In this document: positions 54,490 to 64,000 of the stretch, one piece after another | How the letters are laid out: each line of letters opens with the position of its first letter | Numbering within the stretch: the first letter of the stretch is position 1 | DNA from: Pinus tabuliformis | Lineage: Eukaryota; Streptophyta; Pinopsida; Pinales; Pinaceae | NCBI GenBank assembly: GCA_031772625.1 | Contig: CM062815.1 | Location: 120,699,977 to 120,763,976, forward strand | Direction of reading: 5' to 3' | Length of the DNA stretch: 64,000 nucleotides | Notes under the pieces: generated by a model | What the model saw: the letters and a program-made list of their open reading frames with translations, nothing else | The model's database searches: none | Told to the model about the DNA's origin: nothing | Translations under genes and position numbers: made by a program

Positions 54490-56197
54490 TGTAGAGCTAT
54501 AAAAAGGGTCTCTTTCACCTCTAATTACCTCACATTAATATGTCAATCCGGGAGCGTTTTTTTATTTCAAAGAGTGTCTCAGTCTGAGGCTATCATTTGC
54601 CAGAGTAATGCTAGTAGTATAGTGTTTCAGAAATACAAGAGTAAATGCTTGTCTACAACTTAACTTCTTCAAAAGATTAAATCACACATTCAAAAGACTA
54701 AGAAACTTATTAGTCAAGGGTTCGGTAGCAATAACCCATCCCTTTGGAAACTGATGGAAAAGGAAATCAGAGAACAGATCGTGGATCTGGGAGCCGGACA
54801 GTACATGCCAATGCTCACTACAACTTGAGATCGTTCTTCACACCAACACCAATAAATGGAATGGCAGATGAGAAATGGAACAGCAATTAAGAAATCGAAC
54901 AGCAAGTCTGCAATGGAACAACAAATCCGAAATGGAACAACAATTCTGAAATAGGACAACAGCTAAGAAATAGAACAACAACTAAGTCTCACAAGCAGTA
55001 ACAATCTTAATCTATCAGATCAAATGCATTAATTGTAATCAAACGACAATCTTTCACTCTTAAGGGCGAATCAAACAGCACACACCAATGGAACAACACT
55101 GATTACTGATAAATTATGGAACAGCGCTTGAAAACCATATACGCACACATCAAACTTAAATAGTAATCCGATCCAAGTATCAATCTCGGTTAGAAAGAAT
55201 ACGACTGCGTTTTAAAATAGAATAGCATTGTTCATAAATCCAACAATCGTAAAGAACATAACTCCTAAGATGAATTTCGTAACGTTAATGAACAGGTGCA
55301 CAACACGAAAGCTCTGTAATGGAACAATAACAGTATTCTGTCAAGACTAGCAATATTAGATCAACTCTTAAAAGAACAGTAATATGATGCAGAGTCAATA
55401 CAATAGTTTTGTCTGTAGAAACCTTAATGAATTAAACATAACAGAGCATGTGATGTAAACTTATAAAACACATCAGATTACCAAATAACATCGATAAGCA
55501 AACCATGCATAAACCAAACGTAATAATACAGGAGCAAGTGTCCTCTAGGGCCAGGCCCTTAGCCTCCAGGGGTACACCGCTTGAAGTTAATCTAGACTCA
55601 GAGATGAAGTAATAACCAAGTTTGTATTAATGCATAGAGCAGAATTACAATAAATCAGTTCTTAACGAGACTCTATGATCAAATTTTTGATCTTTAAAAG
55701 AAATTACATAAAAGCATAACCGTATCTAACTCTCTTCCAAGCTAACAGTGCTGCCCCTTTTATAAGGGTGACGGCGGAGATGTCTAAGTGTAGAAATAGA
55801 TAAAACAACGATCCCTCAGGATCAAGGATCCTGAGGGATTCGCCTAACCGTTAGTCCTCAGTCATTTCTTTTCTCTCCTGCGCTGAGCTGATATCTCCAC
55901 CTCCTTTTCCGGGTTGATTCGCTTTGATTTGCTTTGCCTTGTTTGCATTCGGTCTCCCGTTAAAGGGACAACGGTTAACCCGTCTTTGTCCTTTCCTTTG
56001 GAACAACAACTTCTTGTTTTTCCTCCTTCCTGCACAAGGAAATGACAATTGTCAGCGTTTTCGTCTTGCATATTAATCTCACATGTTTTATTATAATTCT
56101 TTATCATTTTCCTAGTTCATGATGCAAAAGGTTTGTAGGTTCTAATGAAAAGATACTGAAATAATCATTAAAAACATACCTTCTTTAGTACTCCACA
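54490..56197 (-). repeat. Gypsy-3 5' LTR (1708 bp)
   Basis: Partner of 41300-43007. Minus-strand TATA box TATAAAAGG at 55756-55764. The 19 bp array is repeated at 54872-54985. Confidence 0.95.
54872..54985. repeat. 19 bp tandem array in Gypsy-3 5' LTR (6 units)
   Basis: Counterpart of 41682-41795 with the same 19-base spacing and a few substitutions. Confidence 0.9.
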
Positions 56198-56202
56198 CTT
56201 CT
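56198..56202. repeat. Gypsy-3 target site duplication, right
   Basis: CTTCT, identical to 41295-41299. Confidence 0.93.
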
Positions 56203-56926
56203 CTTACTAGAAGCCTCGGGAATAACGAGTTGGTTACAGGTGAATAAGGATTTGAGTGAGATCTCCCATTCTTGGTCCTTGATCCTACTCTCATGTATCT
56301 TCCCCTTGATTTATGGAACCTCTTCCTCCTTTTATTTATCCTTAACTCCCTCTCCTTCCTTATAAATGAGATCCCTACTATCCACAACTAGTTGGTCATT
56401 GCTTGGTTGCATTCCTATGTTGAAGTTATGCCTAAATTCTACCCATTTTTCTAAGGAGAAGGAGTGCTTGAAGGTCTTGGATATGGCTTGGAAACTCATC
56501 CAAAGGAGGATTCCAACATCAAGGCTTAAGTGGTTGTATGCTTCCCTCATTTTCTATTAATGAATACATCATGTGTTTAGTTTCCATAAGTGTGTAAATC
56601 ATTACTTGTTTAGTATGATACTCCTTGATATGTCATATAGTTTATGATAGAATGAATTATGTTATGTATGCCTTTGTCACTTTTGTTTTATCTTCCTTGC
56701 AAGTACTCATCCACAACGACGTAAAGAGGATTGAACTTGAAAGTGAGAAGATTGAGGATGACATCAACGGGAATTTAGCATCAAAGTGAGGTAGGTCATC
56801 TATCTTACTTTGTATTTTCTCATATAAACTAGGAAAGTTTGCACATGTTTGTCTGGTTTGTTGCTAGATCCTCTTATAGGACTAGAGAGATCATTTGTGT
56901 CCACAGAAGGGATTGTTTGTACAACA
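56203..56926 (+). repeat. Right part of an LTR split by Gypsy-3
   Basis: This sequence ends TTGTACAACA just before a tRNA-Arg-type primer site, so it should be the downstream part of a plus-strand 5' LTR. The upstream part would be left of 41294. A minus-strand frame at 56332-56550 has no known motif. Confidence 0.5.
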
Positions 56927-56929
56927 AAA

Positions 56930-56947
56930 TGGTGACTCCGTTGGGGA
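56930..56947 (+). other. Primer binding site (tRNA-Arg type)
   Basis: TGGTGACTCCGTTGGGGA. The plant tRNA-Arg 3' end complements TGGCGACTCCGCTGGGG, so the two differences are C to T at CG sites. tRNA-Arg priming is known in Tat/Ogre-type gypsy elements. Confidence 0.8.
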
Positions 56948-58653
56948 GCCTATAGCCCTTTCAACCTCCTTTTTATTCTTGGTCTATTTGATCAGTTTGG
57001 ACAACCGCTTAGTGATTTGTAATTTAGATTCAGTATGGGTCTGCATTTTGAGTAGTCATTCCTTTAGAGTGTTAAGTCTGGATTTCTCTTTGAAATTATT
57101 TTTATTTTTCCAAGTCTTTCTCATCGAGCATGTTTTGTCCTTGAACAGTCGTGCTGCCAGTGCATTTTTTTGTAGCACTAAAAGCCCTGTCAGCACGGGT
57201 TTTGACTGTAATAGTCGCTTTGATCCTTGAAACTTGAGAATTTTTAGGGTTTATGTCAGAAAGGTCTAGTGTGTATTGACCTCTAAGGTATCCTCCTGCT
57301 CTGTGTGCTTTGGATTTGTCAGTATTTTGGTTGATTTCTTGTTGATTTGCAAAATCCATCCCATTGCTTTGAAGTAGTGGAAGTGAAGTTTGATTGAGTC
57401 CTTAGGGTTTTAGGTCAATTGGTTTTACTCCTTGTTTCTTGTGTGTGTGAAAGGAATGTTGATTTTTTTGTTGATTAAGCATTATTGGTTCTTTTTGAAA
57501 TCATAAAGAACAACATTTTCATTTGTTTTAGCTTTTATCTCAATATTTACTTTTCGAAATTGCATTAGGTTAAATTGCATTGGAAAGTCATTTTTGGGAT
57601 TATAATTGAGCGTAGATCACATTGCTTGATTCTGAAAGTTGAAAGAAGTGCATTCTCATTCATTCAAAAATAAAAGTGAAAATATTTATGTAGGTGCATT
57701 TGAATTGAATTTCATTTTACTTCGGTGAGTGCATTGAAAAAGAAAAGTGAACAATTCATGTAGCTGCGTGTTAACGAATTGAATCTCATTTTAGGGTGCA
57801 TTGAAATAGTGAAAGTGAAAGACCTAGTTAGGGAGATTTGTTTGTTGCATATTTTATTGTTGTATCAGTGTGTGAACATCTTTCCTATGTTAGATAACCT
57901 TCATTGCATTGAAAAGAATCATTATTTTCATGCTAATTACATCATAGGTGTTTAGATGATATCGATCTTTGAGCCTTAAAAACGAAACTTAATTGAAGAT
58001 CAACTTAAAATTTACCTCAATTAACCTAAGGAGAAAATGTCATTAACAAAAAAAATTTAGAGGTCTAGGCTAAAGATGTGTTCCGATGTCATTAAGCGTA
58101 GGAGTTTTCATTATTTTCCAGCATTGTATCCCGAGGGTGAAAGCTCAGTCCACGCACAAAAGTGTATAGGGCCATTCTCGATTACTTTCTAGTATATTGG
58201 AGGCACTCCACGCATGGTAAGTATATGGGAGCACTCTCATCGAACAGTTACGCATTAGACAACACTACGAACTGCACTCCCATGTATCGTCGTGTATATT
58301 TTGGGTGTCCCCTATAAGTTGTTATCTAGCCACAGATAATTGAGTTTGTCGCCTTGTATACCATGATACAATGAACACAACATTCGGGGATATTGATTGT
58401 TGTACATTAAGTCCTTGGTTTTTCCAAGGTGTATATTGCAGTTCATGGTTGCTTGGTAAACCCTCATGCCTAGTTTACCCCTTTTTGATTTATTTCTTTT
58501 TTGTTAATAAAATCAATCAACCATGGAATCACAAATCACCCGTGAAACGAAAACCTCCTTTTGTCCTCAACATTAATGGTTAATTGTAAAATTGGATTTA
58601 AGCCCAAATCATTCACCAACACACATTTCTAATTCATTTTCTGAAAAGACATC
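56948..58653 (+). other. Long leader after the tRNA-Arg PBS
   Basis: About 1.7 kb with no recognised protein. Long leaders are usual for Tat/Ogre-type elements. Short repeats such as TTGCATTGGAAAGT and TGCATTGAAA are frequent at 57560-57910. Confidence 0.45.
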
Positions 58654-59024
58654 GTGGCAGAACCACCAAGAGTCCCAAATGAGACTTTGGATATCTATGG
58701 AGATACTAATGCACCCGATTCACCTAAAGTTGTAGGTTCTGATACCATTAAGCCTAAATCCCTTGAAAACCAAGGAGTTCAACATGCTCTTCTCATAAGT
58801 ATCCAACCCCTTGCTTCCCGACCACCTCTAGAGTCATTAGGCTCATCCTAGGACTCTCCTCTGACTAGTCCTCAACCTATTTCAGATTTCTTGCTTTTTC
58901 CTCCTAATCCACTCTTTGAATCGGATTCTACTATGTATTTATCGCCTCCACGTCTTTATAGTCCTTTTGATACTCCCAACGTACCTTTGAGCCCTTCTCC
59001 CAAACGACTCGGGTTCTACATAAT
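58654..59024 (+). pseudogene. Putative gag N-terminal fragment
   Basis: The frame starts at ATG 58654 (MAEPPRVPNETLDIYGDTNA), has a stop at 58849-58851 and continues in frame with DSPLTSPQPISDFLLFPPNP and TMYLSPPRLYSPFDTPNVPL to about 59024. It is proline- and serine-rich, as gag N-termini of gypsy elements often are. Its place after PBS and leader suggests gag. No capsid core follows: the sequence becomes AT-rich, so the element is truncated. Identification rests on position only. Confidence 0.4.
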
Positions 59025-62000
59025 AATAATCCTTCACATTAACATTGATAATAATAATCATGTTGTATGTGTGACATTGATAATAATCCTTCGCTATATA
59101 ATTTGAGTATGTTTTATTATTTTTTAGGATAAATATTGTTATGTTATCCTATCTTAGGTTTATGAGAAACATGGGACGATTATGTAGTTTTATGTTATTT
59201 TACTTATGCGGGGCTTTGGTGTTTGCATAAACTTAACAACATTACATAAACTCAATTTAGATTTTGAGTTTAATTGAAGAATCATTTATATTAAATTTTT
59301 GGATTGCATTTAAATTTAAATTTAAATTATATAATTAGGTTATTAAATATTAATATGGTTATCAATTTTAAAATATATAATAAATGATAAAAATATTAAT
59401 AGTTATTTTTATTTATTAAATTATAACATAAATTTATATGAATAGAAAATGTTGTAATATATGTTTAACTTTTTTTAGAAATTTTTTTCAAAACATTTTA
59501 CCTAAAATATGGTAAGGATTTGTTGGAATCACAAGCCTGAGTTATGAAATCAACATAATCTGAGTGTTACAAGGATTTTTCATGCCGTTGAATACATTTA
59601 TGCATTCAAAAACATATTTTAAATAGAAAGAAACCACAACTTCATGAAAAAAATTATTGTCGAATTATAACAAAAAAAAAAAAACAAGACATAAGAGTTA
59701 GACTGCACCATAAAAAAGGTGCATTAAGGTTAGCAACAATACATAAATGATAGTTTCAAGATAATTTTAAGTTTGAACATATTATTGGGCAAGTTACTAG
59801 ATCCTCTAGTAGCCTTTTCTAACAAGAAACTACAAGATTTCCCACAAGTGAATTGTTTCACAAAATTGCCTAAGAGGCATGCTACACATAAATGCATAGA
59901 AAAATTCAGAATTGGGAGCTTCCTTGAGATTTTTAATCCTCACCATTGGGGGCATGGTTTTTCTATGTCCATAAGATCCTTGTTTTGGATGATGGGGTCC
60001 TCCTCTATTGGTCCTGGCTAGAGGGAGACATGTTAGAAGTCAAGGAGAGGGTGTCCATGCATTGAGTGACAATGAGGGATCTTAGTTGGCTACACTCTAC
60101 TACAAGAATTTTAGTTTTGTGTTGCTACTGTAGAAGAAGTTGCATGACAGTGGTATTGTGTGAGGAATTTGCTTGCTCCAGCTCAATTAATTTGGTGGAT
60201 ATTGTGATCAATGTGTAATTTTTTACCTGGTTGATTCCCTTATGTCGATGTAACACATTTTTTCCTTTGTTGTTGGGTTCTCCATTTCCAACTTGTCAAA
60301 TATCGATATCCCAAGGTAATCCAAACAAACACTAGATAAAAGAAGATAACCACATCAAGAGTGATTGAAATTCAAGCTAAGTGAAACATGTTCAAATTGA
60401 AGCTAAGATGTCAAAGAGGAGCAATGAAAGATTAAAATAAAGTAAAGAACATTGGGGGATTTTAAATCCACAAAGATATACCAAGAGCCCAAAGAATGCC
60501 TAGTAAGAGATAGGTATCCCACATAGAGCACCACGAGTAGAATGGAAATCATAGTTTAAGCATAAGGAAAGTCCCTATTTACAACCAAACAAAGATAATG
60601 ATCACCATAAAAAATATAAGAATTATATCCCCTTGAACTAAATCCTACATTAGGCAAGGATACATGAACTTGAATACTAGAACCCACAACATCAACCCAA
60701 ACACATTCAAAGAATCGAACTACATAAACCCTTGAGACCCCTTAATCCCATACATCATGTGAGAGCTCAGATTGCATTCAATAACCAAGTAATCTGATCT
60801 TAAATGAGTGAGAGGTGGTGGAATACCTTGAGACACTTCCTAGAATATTAATTTTCTATTTGTTAGCACACATTGGAGGCATATTAATGGGATGGATTGT
60901 AATTAGATTTAATCCCATTGATTAAGGACCAAACAAAATATATCAACCCTATTTTTCTCAACACCTCAAAGTGTTAGAGAAGTGACCATCTTGGTTCGAT
61001 AACCAGCCTTAGTGTACAAGTCTCTCATAATGTGGAAAATGAGACTTGGTCAAAATGAATTAAAAGTTGCTTGATCCATCAAATAAGGAAATTTAGCTTA
61101 TTCCTTTCAATATTGGCTAAGCCTAACATTGTTTTTAGTATGACCATTTAGCCCCCTAAGACGTTTAGAGGCTTTACTCCTTCATCCTTAGAAATAGAGA
61201 TCCCTTGACTCAGAGAACAAGCCTATGAAAGGTTGTTGGAGACACATCCTGAACCCCAAGCATAAGACCCCAACATGTTTCCTTTGAGATCATTAAGACT
61301 CCTTCCCCACTTTCCACACCTCTTTTTCATAGTTGTATCATTTAACACACACACACACACATATATTATGTTGATGAGGATTAGCAACATCTATTAAGAT
61401 AAAATTTGGTTTATTGGACATACCTTTCACTAATCATGCCCTCTTATTTTATTGTGCATCAACTAGCTTGTTTTGGCCTGGGAGAATACGAAGAAACTTT
61501 GTAAAATTAATTTCTTGGATAAAAAAGAAAAGAAAAAGGAGGAGCTTGTTCAAATTGAGGGCTTATAGAGGCTCTTGATAATGGAGTTCTTTGATTGGTA
61601 GTGTTGAGTACCCTACTATCATTTCTTGTCAAATTCCTTTCCCTTTCAAAGCTACAACGACTTGGAATAAAGATATATCTTATGCCTCATTGTTGGTTAA
61701 GGTCCCTGTCCCAATATAGACTCAACTTTCCCCTAGGATGATAAATGATCCCCTTCACACTTGTCACCCCTAAATTTATTTCTAACATGACATCTGGAAT
61801 TATGTCCTCGTTTAAGTCCTTTTAATATTTACTAATTAATCTATTCGAGGTCATATGTTTTTTGTTTGCTAGCATGTCCATGACTTGCAGGACTAGCCTA
61901 TGGTTTAAGAAACCACAACCTAGAGGCATCTGAGTCATCGAAATCACTTGGAGATTGCACAGTCCATGTCACACTAACCCTTAACATAATTAAATTTATT

Positions 62001-62651
62001 TTTATTTTTATTTTTTTATCTCCTCTAAATTATTATAAATTTTGAATTATAACCACTTTACAAAATAAAACTCAAATTTAACTTTTAAAATAATATATTA
62101 AATCTCAAACACAAATAAATTATAAGGAAATAATAAATTTCAATAAAAATAATAAATATGGAAAATAAATATTTAATATTATTAAAATTGAATAATTCAT
62201 TTTCAATCATAATAAAGTAAATAATACTACACTTCTTCAATGGTAATTACTTTGTTATATACTTTGACACACTAATAATATTGATTAATCATATAAAATT
62301 ATTATTTATACATAACTACAGTATAACTCAAAATAATAACGCGATCCCAATTAAACTTTATGTAATAAGGAACATAAAAAATATATACCTATCACTCTCA
62401 TCATATACACATAAATCTCTATTTAAAAAAAACAAATTTTAGAAATTAATACTCAAAATTATTTTAATATCAGTAACTAAACTCTTATTCAAGTGACAAT
62501 ACACCCAATGTTCATTTTCAAGTTAGTGTAAACTACCACCCTATGAAATGAATTAACAGATGAGCACCACATTTTCATGTAGGTTGGCAAGTAGGTGTTA
62601 AAAATTCAAACCTACCTTGCTGACCAAACAACTTTCAAACATAGCCATGTG
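59025..62651. other. AT-rich segment without recognisable genes
   Basis: No gene or repeat family recognised. A short (AC)8 microsatellite lies at 61345-61360. The 82-codon plus-strand frame at 59773-60021 has no known motif. 61980-62480 is strongly AT-rich. Confidence 0.5.
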
Positions 62652-62743
62652 CATAAAGTTTCAATTCAAATCAAATAATATAATAAGGTTTTAATACATA
62701 AAGTTTCCAATTCAAATCAAATAATATAATAAGTTTTTAAGTT
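62652..62743. repeat. Two-copy tandem repeat, 45 bp period
   Basis: CATAAAGTTT(C)CAATTCAAATCAAATAATATAATAAG at 62652 and 62697, nearly identical. Confidence 0.9.
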
Positions 62744-63030
62744 ATTAAATTTAAGTTCCATACACGTTTGTCTTTGTTTCTCCATGACCTCTATTTACCC
62801 CTGCCTTTTCCTTCCGCCTTCCCTATGTCATTACATTATCATAATATGTTTTCAGAGAGAATAAAAATTTTGACCTTTATAATTATAGTTGTTTTCAACC
62901 AAATATCCCTGTTAAACATGACTTAAGAGAGGATTAAACATATCATGTATATAATATTTTTTATGCTAATTTTTATTTTTGGTTGTTAATATGATAAAAT
63001 ATACAGCATTTTAATATACGAAGTTTAATC

Positions 63031-63121
63031 TCTTATTAACTTGTTACAATTTTTAAGTAAAATTTGATAAAATTCTTATTAACTTGTTACAATTTTTAAG
63101 TAAAATTTGATAAAATTCTTA
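63031..63121. repeat. Two-copy perfect tandem repeat, 43 bp period
   Basis: TCTTATTAACTTGTTACAAT...AATTTGATAAAAT occurs at 63031 and again at 63074 without a visible difference. Confidence 0.93.
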
Positions 63122-63146
63122 AAAAAGATTAAGCCACGATACTTGT

Positions 63147-63313
63147 AAATAAAATAGTAAGATTTAACATAAAATATGAAACATATAAAATTAAAACATA
63201 ATGTTTGTAGAATGGTGATAGATTAAGCAAATATACCTAGAAATAAAATAGTAAGTTTTAACATAAAATATGAAACTTACAAAATTAAAGCATAATATTT
63301 GTAGCATGGTGAG
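63147..63313. repeat. Two-copy tandem repeat, 94 bp period
   Basis: AAATAAAATAGTAAG.TTTAACATAAAATATGAAAC... at 63147 and 63241, about 90% alike by eye. Confidence 0.88.
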
Positions 63314-64000
63314 ATCATTTATTATCATTTGGAGTGGGTTTTTAATTAGCGATAGAAACACATATTCTTAGTGGTAGGTTCCATCATTTTCTAACCCCAA
63401 GGGATTTGGTTTCCTTGAGTAGGACCAAATGAAACTTTTTCTCATCAATAGAAAAGGTAGACACATTGTGCACTCTCTCCCACAACTTTCAAAGCAATTG
63501 ATTGAATTTGTGCTAACAACTCTAGTGTGATGGCTAAAAGTGGGATGAGAAGGGCCAAACGGCTCAGGATTCATTGTAGCTAGGGAATCACCCTAGAACT
63601 ATAGCAAATATGGTAAGTGGTGCATATTTATTCTAATATTTGGAATTGCATAATACCATACTATCACAAATTGGCATAAATCATTTTGAATTCCTACCAT
63701 AAGAAAGTATCAACAGTTTATATGCTATTAAATAAAACATCATTATGCTTCTTCTAAAGTAAATAAAGAGGTTTAAACTAACAAGGAGCCAAGTTGCCTT
63801 AAACTCAATATCCCACCCGAACCTATGCTCTAGTGTGGTAGCTTTTGATAAGAAGGAAGCTAAGAGGTATGAATGTCAAAGAGACTTTTGAGAATGCATC
63901 ACTAGATTACATTTGAGAAAGGAAAATCTTGGAGATAAAAGACATAGTTAGAACTTATCCATAGTGACATATGATGAATCAACCACCATTAGAGTATGCA
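63314..64000. other. Segment without recognisable genes
   Basis: A 68-codon minus-strand frame (63368-63574, MNPEPFGPSHPTFSHHTRVV) has no motif I know. Nothing else seen. Confidence 0.4.

Larger units (their letters stand above)
41300..56197 (-). mobile_element. Gypsy-3: Athila-like Ty3/gypsy element with env-position reading frame (14.9 kb)
   Basis: Two 1708 bp LTRs (41300-43007 and 54490-56197) and perfect CTTCT duplications bound the element. Right to left it has a tRNA-Asp-type PBS, gag with two knuckles, protease with the DLGA motif, RT (YMDD), RNase H, integrase, then a 2.3 kb spacer with a palindrome array, an env-position reading frame and the polypurine tract. The DLGA protease, tRNA-Asp primer, long LTRs and extra 3' frame fit the Athila lineage. 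LTR comparison over the first 230 bases shows about eight substitutions. Many stops and a few shifts disable it. Confidence 0.94.

Noticed and set aside
59773-60021. 82-codon plus-strand gene
   Set aside because: No recognisable motif and no supporting context; length is within chance expectation for this much sequence.
61345-61360. AC microsatellite as a functional element
   Set aside because: Only eight repeats in AT-rich DNA; ordinary.
63368-63574. Conserved small protein
   Set aside because: The composition looks protein-like but I cannot link it to a family, and no promoter or neighbouring gene supports it.

Overview
This 64 kb window looks like repeat-dense intergenic DNA from a plant nuclear genome. 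I found no host gene, tRNA or rRNA that I can support. It holds plant-type Ty1/copia and Ty3/gypsy elements with tRNA-iMet, tRNA-Asp and tRNA-Arg primer binding sites, LINE and SINE debris, and several kilobases of AT-rich DNA. A large-genome seed plant, perhaps a gymnosperm, would fit, but that is an inference from repeat density and lineage mix only.

Layout. (1) 1-4344: a decayed minus-strand Tork/Tnt1-like copia element (Copia-A), cut by the window edge, with its 5' LTR at 3764-4344. (2) 5219-11429: a minus-strand gypsy chromovirus (Gypsy-1) with 0.43 kb LTRs, tRNA-iMet PBS, gag, protease, RT, RNase H, integrase and chromodomain, all disabled. (3) 11622-12040: a LINE RNase H tail. (4) 13556-28401: a 14.8 kb minus-strand Tat-like gypsy element (Gypsy-2) with about 1.65 kb LTRs, perfect CCACC target duplications and a tRNA-Asp PBS. 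An archaeal-type RNase H lies before its RT. A plus-strand copia element of the Copia-A family (Copia-B, 19107-24429) is inserted into its pol just after the protease. (5) 28407-37107: AT-rich DNA with two SINE-like units, a pair of LTR-like repeats, small tandem duplications and a LINE ORF1 relic. (6) 37108-41294: an LTR-like unit with TATA box and PBS, an unrecognised broken reading frame, and decayed GT-rich sequence. (7) 41300-56197: a 14.9 kb minus-strand Athila-like gypsy element (Gypsy-3) with two 1708 bp LTRs, perfect CTTCT target duplications and a tRNA-Asp PBS. It carries gag, PR, RT, RNase H, integrase and a further long broken reading frame in the env position. Between pol and that frame is an array of about 19 hairpin-forming palindromes spaced about 38 bp. 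(8) 56203-59024: the LTR end, tRNA-Arg PBS, long leader and gag start of a plus-strand gypsy element whose LTR appears to have been split by Gypsy-3. (9) 59025-64000: AT-rich DNA with a cluster of short tandem duplications.

Chronology. By eye, the LTRs of Copia-B and Gypsy-3 differ by roughly 3-4% and those of Gypsy-1 and Gypsy-2 by clearly more. This agrees with Copia-B nesting inside Gypsy-2. All coding regions are broken. Many in-frame stops fit CAG to TAG or CGA to TGA changes, as expected from deamination of methylated CHG and CG cytosines in silenced plant transposons.

The strongest candidates for something unusual are the palindrome array of Gypsy-3 with the matching 19 bp tandem array in its LTRs, the RNase H arrangement of Gypsy-2, and the env-position reading frame of Gypsy-3.
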